A stretch of DNA of 64,000 nucleotides from assembly GCA_034509425.1 (NCBI GenBank), contig JAVTVJ010000023.1:124001-188000 (forward strand), given 5' to 3'. This DNA comes from Eopsaltria australis (lineage: Eukaryota; Chordata; Aves; Passeriformes; Petroicidae). The notes under the pieces were generated by a model. That model saw nothing but the letters and a program-made list of their open reading frames with translations, did not search any database and had not been told where the DNA came from. The position numbers and the translations under genes are program-made. Positions 27,513 through 38,916 of the stretch are shown piece by piece; position 1 is the first letter of the stretch; every line of letters begins with the position of its first letter.

Positions 27513-27528
27513 GGGTGGGTGGGTGGGT
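27513..27528 (+). repeat. (GGGT)4 repeat, canonical G-quadruplex motif
   Basis: Four G3 runs separated by single T (27513-27515, 27517-27519, 27521-27523, 27525-27527) follow TATAT. Single-T loops between G3 runs are known to favour very stable parallel quadruplexes. On the transcribed KLHL29 RNA the G-rich strand is the sense strand, so a quadruplex could form in the pre-mRNA as well. Confidence 0.9.
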
Positions 27529-28399
27529 GTGCGCATGTGAAAATGTATGGTTTGGAGCCATGAGAAAAAAATGAATGAAATTAGAATAATTACCTCCCCT
27601 GAAACTGGTTCAGACACACAGCACATGCTGATCAGAGACACCAGGTTCTATTCTGTGTCATAGGGGAAAATATCATTGAAGACAAAGTAAATGATCACTG
27701 TTTTGTTCTTGAGGAATGCAAAATAAAAATTCAAAAGGCCACTGACAATAAATGATGGTTATTTCATTTCCAATCCTGTATGTTCCTTTTTGGAGCTTTC
27801 ATCACTGAGTTTAAGGCTGCTCTTTGTGAGGATCTCAGAGGCAGCTCTCCTCTAACTTGGTTGTAAGTCCTGGTTTTATGTGTCTCCGATCAGTGAAGTA
27901 GCTTATGGATGAACATCTACCAATTCCCATCAAGAATCTTCTATCTAAATTAAATCCTGTTATTTTCTGTTTGCCTAAAGCTGTAACATATCCCCCCTCC
28001 AGAATCCTCATAGTTTCAACAGCAATTTTCAAAGATACCTCCCAGCCCTCCACATTTCTTACATTTCACTATCTCTAATGCCCAGATTCAAAAGTGGAAA
28101 CAGTTAATGGTTTCCTGTGTATGTGGCTTTTCAGATCAGTGCAAGTGGCTTTATGGACCCCCTGTAAACCTGCAAACCACTGTTGGGCAGCTCTTGTTCT
28201 AGATATTTCGGTCATTAGCAAGAGAAGCTGTGACTACCTTAAATTAAAATAGATCTTTGATTTCCCACTAGGACATCCAGAGAAGAAATTCACTTCAATT
28301 CTTTTGTGAAACTTTACAACTTTGTCTTCCCAGTGCGGGCTGGAGCCCTGGTGAGGCTGTCATTTGAACTGGAGCTGTGCTGCAGCCTCTTTTGTTCTC

Positions 28400-28480
28400 C
28401 GCTGCCTCAGATGCCGCTCGCTGCCTGCTGGCGTGCCGGAGCGAGCGGGATGACTTGTGGTGACAGCTGTAAAGTTGCGG
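28400..28480. other. CpG cluster with an 8-bp all-GC hairpin
   Basis: About eight CpGs lie within 80 bp. CCGCTCGC (28414-28421) is the exact reverse complement of GCGAGCGG (28441-28448), with a 19-nt loop. The surrounding intron is AT-rich. I see no exon or clear promoter motif. An enhancer, a small CpG island or a local origin of antisense RNA are all possible. Confidence 0.5.
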
Positions 28481-31400
28481 ATGGGAGCAGAGAGAGGAAA
28501 AAAGCCCTTGTTCAGTTAGGAGGGGTTTTATATCTCTCTGTTGCCATAACTACACAGAAGGAGAAAAACATGCTTCTTTCATGCTTGTCTAGATTCAAAA
28601 TTGCCTGTTGTCATCCTTTCATAGGTTCAGCACCTTTGCGGGCTGGTTGTGGTAGCGTTTTCAGATTATGAAATGATTGTGGAATTTGTGTATTGCCTTC
28701 GCAGTTGAAATTTTAACTTAATCACCATGTTTTCTGAGGTGTTCCTTTGTTTCTGGTTTTTTTTTAAATGTTTTAGCCAAGTCTTATCAACCATCTTCAT
28801 TATATGAAAGCCATTCAGTTCTCAAAATAGTATTTATAAGCTTGCTTAATTCTTAGAGAGCCTATAAATTTTAATACTCATTAAATAAATCTGTGTCCTT
28901 TAATCTCAACAGACTTCTTAAAAATGCCTCCCTTTTTTTTTTTTTAATTCTGAATTTGGTAAGGCAGCTACTTAAGCACATCCTGATAACTTAATTCTCT
29001 ATGAATAGAAACAACATTTGCAGTTAAATGGTTCCTTACATTATCAGCTAGTTATGGCTCATATTCTCTTGCCATACTGTACAAACCCCCTGCTCATGCA
29101 ACATGGATACTAGGACATGGCTTTACTAGGATTTATACAAAATAACAGAAATACCTTACAAAAGGTTTGCTTAAAAATAAAGGTTTAAAAACTAAGATTC
29201 TACCCTGTTACAGGGAAACATGAGGTAGGCAGAAGTGAGCAGGACATTTTACAAAATGTTTCCTAAACTGCTGCAATACTGTTAGACTTTGAAAACTTTG
29301 CAGTGCTTTAAAAATGTAGGAGAAAAAAACAATTATAAAGTCTTTCACATCTTCAGGACAGACAGAATCTAGAGATTTGAAATTATTGTAAGTAGGATGA
29401 TGTTCAAAGGAAATCTTGACACAAATTATGGCTTTTTTTAACATAAAATACCATGTTCTTAAAGCTCAGGGGGCCCAAAAATTAGCTTATTTATAATTTT
29501 TTCCAAACCTGTAGTCATTTATGGTTCTTAGGTAAGTTAACAGCCCTGTGTTTAACTACTACAAGAACTTTTGTAGTTGCGAATAGCCAGGATTGCAGCC
29601 CCCCACATCTGCTGAAGCTAACAGCAGGGAACCAGTTGCTGAAGTGGAGTTGTTGGATTGCAGAATATCCCAGGGAGAGCCTAGATTTGACAGAGAGCAT
29701 TCTCTCTTATTTTTATTTATTTTGCAATACTTGATTACACTTATGTATTCTGATAGTGTAGTGAATCACTAAGACCTATTGTTGGGACACACCAAAAGAA
29801 ACAGTTCTCTATGATACGAGATGTCCACTGGACCAAGAAATGCTGTCACATGCATTTAACCCAGTGCAGAACACATGCCTGGTATAAACCATCCACGGAG
29901 TATATAGGCCTAAATACTGAGATTTGAAACTTTGTTATTTATAGATGATGTATAATATCATCTGAAAGGGTGAGATTTCAGCGAGCAAGATTGGAGTTGC
30001 TTTTATTTGCTTTCATTAGGCATCCTATACTGCAGTATGTGAATGCTAGAAAATATGTACATTAACACTGGCCAGTAAAAATGTATTTATTTCAAAGACT
30101 TGTGTTGATTACACTTACATACATTTCTTGAAAAACCTAAGCCCTGCCCCTGTTGAAGCTGGGCAGCACTGCTCTGTTTACAATGGGCAGAGGAGCAGCC
30201 TCATCCTTGCTAATTAATGTATGTTAAGTGCTTTGAAGTCTTTGATTGTCAGGTGTTACACGTTAAGAGTTGTGGTATTTTGGGTTTGTTTTTTTGTTGT
30301 TTTTTTTCTCTAATAGATGCAATTTGCTCTGGTTGCATCACTGATTTATTTTCAGAGACCTGTCATTTTTATCTTCTTTTTCTTTGGGAACACAAGTGTT
30401 TTGTTTGTTGGCTGGGGGTGCAGATGTGCCTGTGGCTGCTGTTAACACACAACTGGCACCAAAACTGGTCAGTGTTTCCCTGGTGCTGCCGTGTCAGGAG
30501 CCTGTTGGTGATCACACCAGCAGTTTCACAGATGGATTGAGCTTGCTCAAAGCCTTCAAAACTGGGAAATGTTTAGCTAATGCCTTGCACTATGTGAAGA
30601 GATCAAAAAGGTCCAAAAGCTATCTCTTAGTCTTCTGCTGCAAGAAATTTGGATAATACTGAGTCCATCCCAGACCACATAGCAATAAATATTTTAGCCT
30701 TCCCTTAAGTGTGAATTGATATTCAGGGCTGCCTGCTGGTAAATAAAACAATCAGAACTAAATTTCCCTTTGAATCTGGGCTATTCTGCATTTCCAGTGC
30801 TCACAGATTTTTTTTTTTTCATTCTCTTTCTGCCTGTCTCTCTCATTTTGTCTCCAGAGGAAATTATTGTCTGCCTGGAAATCAAGTTACAGTGCTAACT
30901 GACATAGTGGCATGTTATATGTGGAGAGGGGACCAGACTGGCAGTTTGCTGAGATCTCCTGGGCTTTGTTTGCCTTGGCCAATATAGAACAGGCTGCAGC
31001 CAACTTTGTATTTAATCAGGGGTGAATCCTGAAAAATAAACCAGCAGATCCTGATATAGGAAGCTACATCTTTATCTCAACGTCTCAGTGGGTATTTTTA
31101 TGCTGGGTCCTTTGGTCTTGCTGCCTTTCCTTACTTGGATCACAGTGTGTATTGGAAAATGAAAGAGATCAAATTGTCACCGTATTCTTGTCTCATTCTT
31201 TGCGTCCATAAATGTAATATAAATGCAGTTCATTTTCAAACCCGGTCACATATGCTTACTGTGCATTTGTAACCCTGTTTGATTATAAATTAGCAGGCAT
31301 GGATACCATATAAGACTTTACCTCATAAATCAAAGCAGGAAAGGCATTCTAGGCCCCAGACTCCTTTTTTTATTATTTTAATGCATAGCTGTGGTACGAA

Positions 31401-32837
31401 AATCTCTCTAAAATTGCATTTAAAGCATTTTTTTCTGGAGATTAAGGGTGTAGTTTCTCTCCAAATATAATCAGAAAATACATTGAAATAGTTCTATGGC
31501 CTAATATAGGGAAATACAACTCTGTAATGTGTGAAGGCAGCCTTGAGGTACCTCCTAATGTCAGTTTCAGCGATGATAATAGCCTGAAAATTAGTTTCAA
31601 AACATGAAATAGTGACTTCCCTGAGTTTTTAGTATATTTAGTAAGGTTCCATTTACACGTGGAGTTGCAGTTGTCTTCCTCAAGTGAGTAACCACCACAA
31701 CTGACTTTGTTGACCCTTTCTCATAAGGTGAGAAGAATTTGCCTATGTGAACAACAAAAAATTATTTAGCACAACAGGGCATCTCATTGCTAACAATCCT
31801 GTGAGTAGAATTATCATATACAGCCACATAACGTGTTGTTCAGCAAGATTTAAAAATATTTTCCCACTCTCCAGCATCTGTTACTGTTTTCTTTAGCAGC
31901 ACAGGTGTCTAACAGTGTCAAAACGACAAAGATCTAGACAGGTTGGTCTGCACTACAAAGTCCTACTGCCATGGCTGTATCAGCTTGAGCATGACAACTT
32001 CACACCTTGCATTTCACATTCTGTGCTGACAAAACCCAGCAGAAGATGACTCTCGTTGCCTTTGTTCAGGGGCTGGTGTAGCTGTGCCAGCAATGATATC
32101 TCTCCATCAGCATATGCTCCATCTTCACCAGGTGTGTAGCTGGGTAGCACAGGCTCATCAGGGCACAGCCTCACCATGCTCATATTCAGTACTGAGCTTT
32201 TCTCAGTTCATTTTATCTGTCTTAAGGGCTTAGGAAAGCAAAATATACAGGAGATAGCCAGAACCAGTCGAGCATTTTCACATGCCTTGGGTGCAGGACG
32301 GTGTCCTGTGGAAATGCCATATTGAATAGAGACTGTGAGAGGAGGACTGGGCACACCAGTATCATGCAGAGAGTATTTTGCACCTCCATCCCAAGCCTTT
32401 AGGAGCCTTGGCTCTCTGCAGTGCAGTACAGAATGAGCGTGCTTCACTGTTTGTCTGTCTCCCCCATCTCTCCAATAAAGGATCTTTGCACAGGCGGTTC
32501 CAGCTTTCTTACGCCCCCTTGTCCTTCTGCTCTTGGTAAAGAAGTTCAACTAAAATTGAGATCCAATAAGAAAAAAAGGTGAAAGTATATCTGCAACAGA
32601 TTAGTCCTCACCTTCTGCAAAAACAAAGAAATTACTGTCTGGTCCCAATTAATTATTTAATCTCCCTTGGTAATCCCTGGGGAGACACAGTACCTCCTAC
32701 CTGTCTAAGCACACAGAACTGGCTGGGTTGTGCCTGAGACAGGCTCTGTCTCTATTTGACTGCAGAGACAGTCCAGGTAACTGGATGAATAATCTTCAGG
32801 GTCCAGGAAGGAAACAGATCACAGGGGTTCTGCCCCC

Positions 32838-33031
32838 AGAGGGTGGCTGGGCACTGGAACAGGCTCCCCAGGGCAGTGATCACAGCACCAAGCCTGACAG
32901 AGCACAGGGAGTGTTCTGACAACACTCTCAGGTACATGGTGTGATTCTTGGTGTTGTCCTGTGCAGGGATGGGACTTGGACTCAATGATCCTTGTAGGCT
33001 CCTTCCAACTCAGGCTGTTCTGTGATCTGAA
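32838..33031 (+). mobile_element. CR1 LINE 3' tail, 5'-truncated
   Basis: Sense-strand CR1 3' sequence. Recognisable parts are GCACTGGAACAGGCTCCCCA, the ACAGCACCAAGCCTGACAGA stretch, the TCCTTGTAGGCTCCTTCCAA stretch and the degenerate terminal repeat near TTCTGTGATCTGA, which corresponds to the ATTCTATGATTCTATG end of CR1. It is short, more diverged at the terminal octamers than the copy at 21.7 kb, and opposite in orientation. It cannot encode protein. The short open frames overlapping it on both strands are by-products of the repeat. Confidence 0.88.
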
Positions 33032-34377
33032 ACATCTTCCCTCATCTACCAGTGATTCTCACCAGGCTTCACTCTTTCCTTTCCCTTTCAGGCCTAAAGA
33101 GATTAAAGGACCTATTTCTTACCCTCAGTCCCAAGAGAAGGCTTTTGTCCAGAGTTGTGTGCTTGTCTTCACACCACCTGGAATATGCTACAGCTGATTT
33201 TTGTATTTGTCAGCTGGGAAATAACTAACCCCCATCCTGAACATCATGGCAGACCCCAAGGGATGGATGATGTTCATCCTTGTCTACCAGGTCAGGGTGT
33301 CTGGAAGAGTGGAGAACAGAATCAGCCACTCAGTGCCAAGTGTGTCTACCTAACTTCATCAGGCTGGCCTAATGAGGCAGCTGGCGTTGAGCTGTTACCT
33401 CTCTGCAGCTGCTTCAAGCCAGGTATCAACAGCATGAGGGTACATTCAGGAGGTTAATGGGGTGCTCTGCAGCTTTTGGGGTTCTCTGTGGATGTTGTGG
33501 TGAGGAGGAGAGACTTGTCAAAGTGGCAAAAAATCCTGAGTTCTTGAGTGGTTCATACAGATAAGGGTTCACCCTGGTAAACTCCTTCCTGTCACTCACA
33601 GCTCCCGTTTGACTCCTAGATCTTCTGCTTCGTGATTTAGTTTCTTGTATCTACACATATTCTACCACTATCAAAATAAGCAAGTGTGGGCAGTGCAGGC
33701 ATTTAATGGTTAAAATTATTGTTTTGCATAACTAGAGCATAACCTTTGGAATTAATCTCCATACTTATTAAAGGAAGAAGGTAATTGGATTTTCCTCCTG
33801 GTAACTTTTCTTGGCTTTCCCACATTTTCTGTCCCAATCATGAAAGCATGAGCCTGTGTGAGCAAGCGCTGGTCTCTTGCATGTTTCTCACAAGAATAAT
33901 TAGTGATGTTTCATCAATTACCCTTTGCAGTTTTATAAGAGGTTCTTTTTCCCAAGTAAATTATTTTAAAAGCTGTTTGTAAAAATTGTTCTTCTATGTT
34001 TTATGGCTCATTATATTTTAGCTCTTGTTGCCCCCTTTTAAAGCTTAATCTACTAGAATTTGGGTAAAGAGTACTTTATTAAAAATGGAAAGAAACCTGA
34101 GAGCTTCCATTGTGCCATGGGAATGTGCATTAGAGAGGGCCTTTAAGTATCCAGTCTTCACTGTGCTTAAAATACAGAATAAATAAACTTTGGGAATAAG
34201 TTCCTTGTTCATTTTTATTTCTGATTCTAAGTAATTTTTAAAAATACTATATAATTTCTTTTCCCTTTGTTTGATCTATGCTATTACACAGTTGTGCTTG
34301 GTCCTGTATTTGATCCAAAGCTTGTGGGCTCTTTAGTTTAATTTGTAATTTGTCCATTAATTAAGAGGGAGAAAATG

Positions 34378-34495
34378 TGGTGTGGTGGCTGGAGCTGGGG
34401 ACCAAGAATCAAAGCTTCTGAGTTCTTCCTGGCTCTGTTCCTGACCTGAGGAAAGTCACTTACACCTTCTGACCTATATTGTCTCTGGGACTCTC
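34378..34495 (+). mobile_element. MIR-like SINE fragment, ancient
   Basis: The + strand matches the MIR core in the right order: GTGGCTGGAGC, then a GAGTTCTTCCTGGCTCTGTT segment aligning with the GGGTTCGAATCCCGGCTCTG box region, then CTGACCTGAGGAAAGTCACT aligning with the GACCTTGGGCAAGTCACTTA segment, then ACACCTTCTGA. The similarity is by eye, with many substitutions. It is non-coding. Confidence 0.6.
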
Positions 34496-35984
34496 AATAT
34501 AATTATATTAAATGCCCCCAAGCAATGATACCAAGGCTGATAATGGCAAGACAGAAAGTGCTGCCTTTCGCAAGCTCCACAGAGATGTTCAGTTGTGGGT
34601 TTCAGGTCAAGTCCCCTTGAGGTTCAGCCACTACATAGCTCAAGTAATTTTGGGGTGTCTATTGTGCAGTTCTTTATGAAGGAAATATTCAACCAGTCTT
34701 TCACTGAGAATGATTTAGCATCACTATTGATGAAGGGGACAGAAAGGACTGGCTTGGTTTCAGAAATCTCCAGTGTGTGTGTGCACCTGTGGCAGGAAAG
34801 GAAAATCCCTTGCACCAGGGTAAAGCACTGGCTGTGATTCACTGAGGAGAAACATCAGTGCTCACCTTGCTGAAACCTTGCACCTTAACTGTCCTGGCAC
34901 TTCATTTTTACCTGGATCTCTTAAAAAAACAAAAAGTCAAATGAGGGGGAAAAAACCCCACAAAGAAAATAAAGTCCATTAGAACAAAGAAATGAGAGGA
35001 ATAAATAACCAGTAGGAAATTCCAGCACATCCCTTTTTGAAGGTTTCAGGAAATTCCATTTATTGGAGGAAATGCTGAAAATTAGGAGGAGCCCAGAAGA
35101 GGGACTAGCAGGAGACAGCTGAGGTCATTTTTCACTGCCAGGACTGCACTGTGTTGTCTCTTCTTTTACAACTCATTGGCAGGCATTATTACCTGGTGAA
35201 AAAATTTGTTTTGCAACTCATCCTGAGTCCTCATAAATCATTAATGCCTGGCTAAGCACAGTGTGAGCATTACAAATACTCTGAGAATGAGGGCCCATTC
35301 TGATATAACCTTGTGTCCAATACTAATGCCTGCTAGTTATTTAGTAATACAAAGGAGCCTGAGCGAGGAAGATCGATGAATCAATGCAGTTTCCTGACTT
35401 TCCTCTCCTCTCCACCTGCCTCTCCTCTTTCTAGTTCAGATACTGAGCTGCAAAAATTCAGGACAGTTCATAGTCATCTCTGTGGACAGCACTATAACAA
35501 TTTAGGGGAACAAGGAGGGAATCACAGCCTCTAAATGTCTGTAGGAAAAAGAGGAGCTTCGGTTTCTGATTATAACTTGTTCTGATTTCTGGGTTTTTAT
35601 GAGCCAAATTGCATCACTGCTCCAGACCTGTTTTCTGGTTTGCCTCCCTTAATGAATGCATGCAGCATAAAGCACATTCAAGTGTGTAAAGAGCATAGAT
35701 AGAAGCTGTGCCTAGGACTGAGTGTAATTAAAGGGTGCTCAGCAAGTCCAAATAATGAGCCCATTACCTGGGGGAGCTGTCTGGGGACTTCGATGCTCAA
35801 ACCAGCTCTCACAATACTGGAGGCAGCACAGAGAGCACAGCATCAATAGGTACAGTGGCTGAGTGTCTTGTTTTTCAGTAATCTTGGCCAGTCAGGAGTT
35901 CAAGCATGGTCTGTACTGTCCAGCTTACCCTGAGCTCACATTCTAAAACCTCCAGCCCATGCAATAGTACAACTATACTCTGTT

Positions 35985-36035
35985 CCTCTCCTCTCCTCTC
36001 CTCTCCTCTCCTCTCCTCTCCTCTCCTCTCCTCTC
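35985..36035. repeat. (CCTCT)n pentanucleotide microsatellite, about 10 copies
   Basis: An uninterrupted array of CCTCT units, all pyrimidine on the + strand. It stops sharply at CTCTCGCACAGG. Such homopurine-homopyrimidine arrays can adopt triplex DNA and are usually length-polymorphic. It also looks like a polypyrimidine tract followed by a CACAG acceptor-like end, but no coding exon follows. Confidence 0.97.
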
Positions 36036-37612
36036 GCACAGGATCCATCTGTGCAGTTGCTGTTGATACAGTTGTGCCCTTAGAACACCATAATAATTGA
36101 TCATGAGCTTTAAAAGAGGGAGATGGAATGAGGTGAGGTGGAGATTGACCCTTTGTGTAAGTGTAATCTTAGGCTTGTATGACTTAGTCATGGATGGAGC
36201 CCTTGTCCTGAAAGGCTTCTGCAAGGAAGGTTGTAAAGTCACAGATACAAGAGAAATGGAACTTGAATAGGAACTTAGGGAAAGTGCAAATGGGGGTGAA
36301 GGACAATGGTTGGGTAAATTTGAAAAGGGGAGAGAATATCAGAAAGTTTAGAGGGAAAAGTAACAGTCTTTAAGACATGAAATGATAGAAAATTGGTGTG
36401 AGGAAAACGGCATTTCTGTAAATGAAAGTGGGAAAATGGACCATGACAGAGAAAGGAAAAAAAAATTGCTCATATGTACAGAGGGAAAATGCTTCCTCCA
36501 CAAATATATGCAACTGATAAAGCACCTGGTGCTGTTTCTGTGAAACCAGAGACCTCAGTCACTTTGACCCTCAATCAAGTAGAACACCCCTTGTGCCCAA
36601 ACCATCCTTGGTCTTTAGCTGAGGCACAAAGTGTTCATTGTGAGTGAGACTTGAGGCATCAGACCTCCAGCAAAAGCATGAGACTCCCCTGCACAGGAGT
36701 GAACATTCAGATCCCATTTTAGGTTTTGCTCGAAATTTATCACTGTGCTTTACCTCAGCTGAATTTGTTAAAAATAGTCCCTGCTATAGCACCCACAGGA
36801 CAGAGTGGTTTATTTTCCCCTATTATAGATCTGACAAAAGCCTGCTGTTATTTCTGTGCCCTCTCTAATGATCTGCTTGCTCTCTGGAGAGCACTGACCC
36901 ATTTCAGCACAGAATAATTAGCCTTTCAGACACTACTGTGTTTCCATTAAATAGACATAAATGTGCAAGGTGACATTTATTTACTTAGGCCTGAAAAATA
37001 TGCACCACAGATGTTGGGGCTTGAGAAAGCTTCAATTTCTTTTCATGAAACAATTGTATATTTGCATGCTTTTGTGTTGTTAAACACTAGTGCTTTGCTG
37101 AAATGATTCCTGTTGAGTTTCCTTGGAGAAGCAGGAGAGCACAGGGATTATTTGGGTATGGGTTTCACCATGAGACCCTTTGGCAGTTCTTGCTCAGGCC
37201 TGACAGTAGCTTTGAGCACAGTTAGAGTTACACACCCTTGAGGTCCCTTTTACTTCATGTAAGGACTCCATGTAAGGAACTGTTGGTGATTTACAGGTCT
37301 GTCTGAAGAGGAATGTGTTCAGGGTGTTACACTGAGGAAATGAGAACCTTGACCTATTGCAAACATAAAATAAACCCAAAGTCCTTTAGTATTTAAAATC
37401 AGCTCTTCTGTCATCTTGATCACTGGCTTCTGAACCGCCAGGCTGTTGCCTAGGTGAAAAGTATATTATTCATCTTGATAGCCACTTTGGTCTGCAAAGT
37501 TGGAGGGAAGTCTTAGCCTTAAAAGTCCAGGCAGCATATAAAACATGTAGGTTGCTTAGTAGCTCACATCCCCACATGGAGACATGGCATGCTATCATTT
37601 CATTCTGTTAGC

Positions 37613-37660
37613 ACCAATAGGCTCTATAAAAGGAGGCATCACGCAAGGTAGGTGCTTTAT
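37613..37660 (+). promoter_or_regulatory. CCAAT/TATA pair 0.9 kb before the first BTB exon
   Basis: CCAAT at 37614-37618 and a strong TATAAAAGGAGG box beginning at 37625 sit 0.93 kb upstream of the exon that starts with an in-frame Met. CCAAT is closer to TATA than usual. If active, transcription starting near 37655 would give a KLHL29 form lacking the proline-rich N terminus. A donor-like AAG then GTAGGT lies at 37645-37653, before the predicted start. Only sequence motifs support this. Confidence 0.3.
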
Positions 37661-38508
37661 TGCAGGATGGAAACACTTTCATAGGTTATTTTAATCATTA
37701 TGATTCTTTCATGATGTGTGAAAGTTGATTGTTGCTGTAAATGAAGCCATTGAAGGCTAAAAAATAAAAATGCTGTGATGGTAAAAATCCTTGGAGTGCA
37801 AAAAATGGGAATTGCTATAAAAGGCAGTAATTTATTCTCTGCATGAGATTTTTTTTTTATCATAAGGATGCTTTTAAGCTAATTCTGAAACATATACAAT
37901 TGTAGTCTATATAGCTGAGGTATATTGCAAGGTGCATTGATAATTTAGCTAATTTTTTATGCACTATAATTTGTATATTATTTAGAAGTGCTATTTTATT
38001 ATGTAAACTGAGAGGCTTAACACATTTTTACTATGTTAAAGATAAGTTATTTTTGCAGGTCTTGTGGTTCTATTATTTTGACCCATATCCAATTCATATT
38101 GCATCATAATACCATTTTTACTAATATTATTCTAGTATGTTAAAAACTTATTTCCATTTGGATAGAAATTCATTAGCTCTTGATTTTGATTATAACAAAT
38201 TATTTTAACTTTTCTGTGATAATGCATTCTCTGTGTTTCTGATTTGCTAATGCTGAAATATTTTATTTTCATTTTTAACCCTTCCAAATTTAGGAATTGT
38301 TTTTGCTTTTTTTTCTGTGTATATATATATATTTCAGTTGTTTAGACCTACTGGTTCCTGCTTTTTTCTTTTTCTTTTTTTTTTAATATGTTATGTTCGT
38401 AACTTCTGACTGTCTGTGTTGAGCCAATCTTACCGACAAAAATATCAATTGTTTCCTGTTTCTCTACTTCTTTACAAAAAAAAAATGAAAAGTAAAAAGT
38501 AAAAATAA

Positions 38509-38736
<228 letters not shown>

Positions 38737-38780
38737 TAGGGCGCATTTGTGTCGCTTTTTTTTCCTCCCCTCTCTTGCAG

Positions 38781-38916
38781 GTTTATGAAGATTGAATCTC
38801 CTGTCACAGAGCCAGTAGCCATTCTTTCCACCTCCTCTGAATGTATTTCCAAACTGAGACTCAGATCCATTTGTTACACATCCGACTCGTACAGTGTAAT
38901 TATTTCTGATGAGTAG
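38781..38916 (+). other. KLHL29: Possible alternative terminal exon of KLHL29 (truncated BTB form)
   Basis: A strong acceptor-like tract (T8 CCTCCCCTCTCTTGCAG) ends at 38780, 84 bp after the weak donor at 38697. Joining the first BTB exon to 38781 restores Arg (AG+G) and then stays open for 44 codons to TAG at 38914-38916. The peptide has no BTB similarity, so the product would lack the second half of the domain. This rests on splice-site pattern and frame only. Confidence 0.2.

Noticed and set aside
35985..36060. Pyrimidine array plus CACAG considered as a splice acceptor
   Set aside because: The array is a plain pentanucleotide satellite, and the following frame has no coding similarity.
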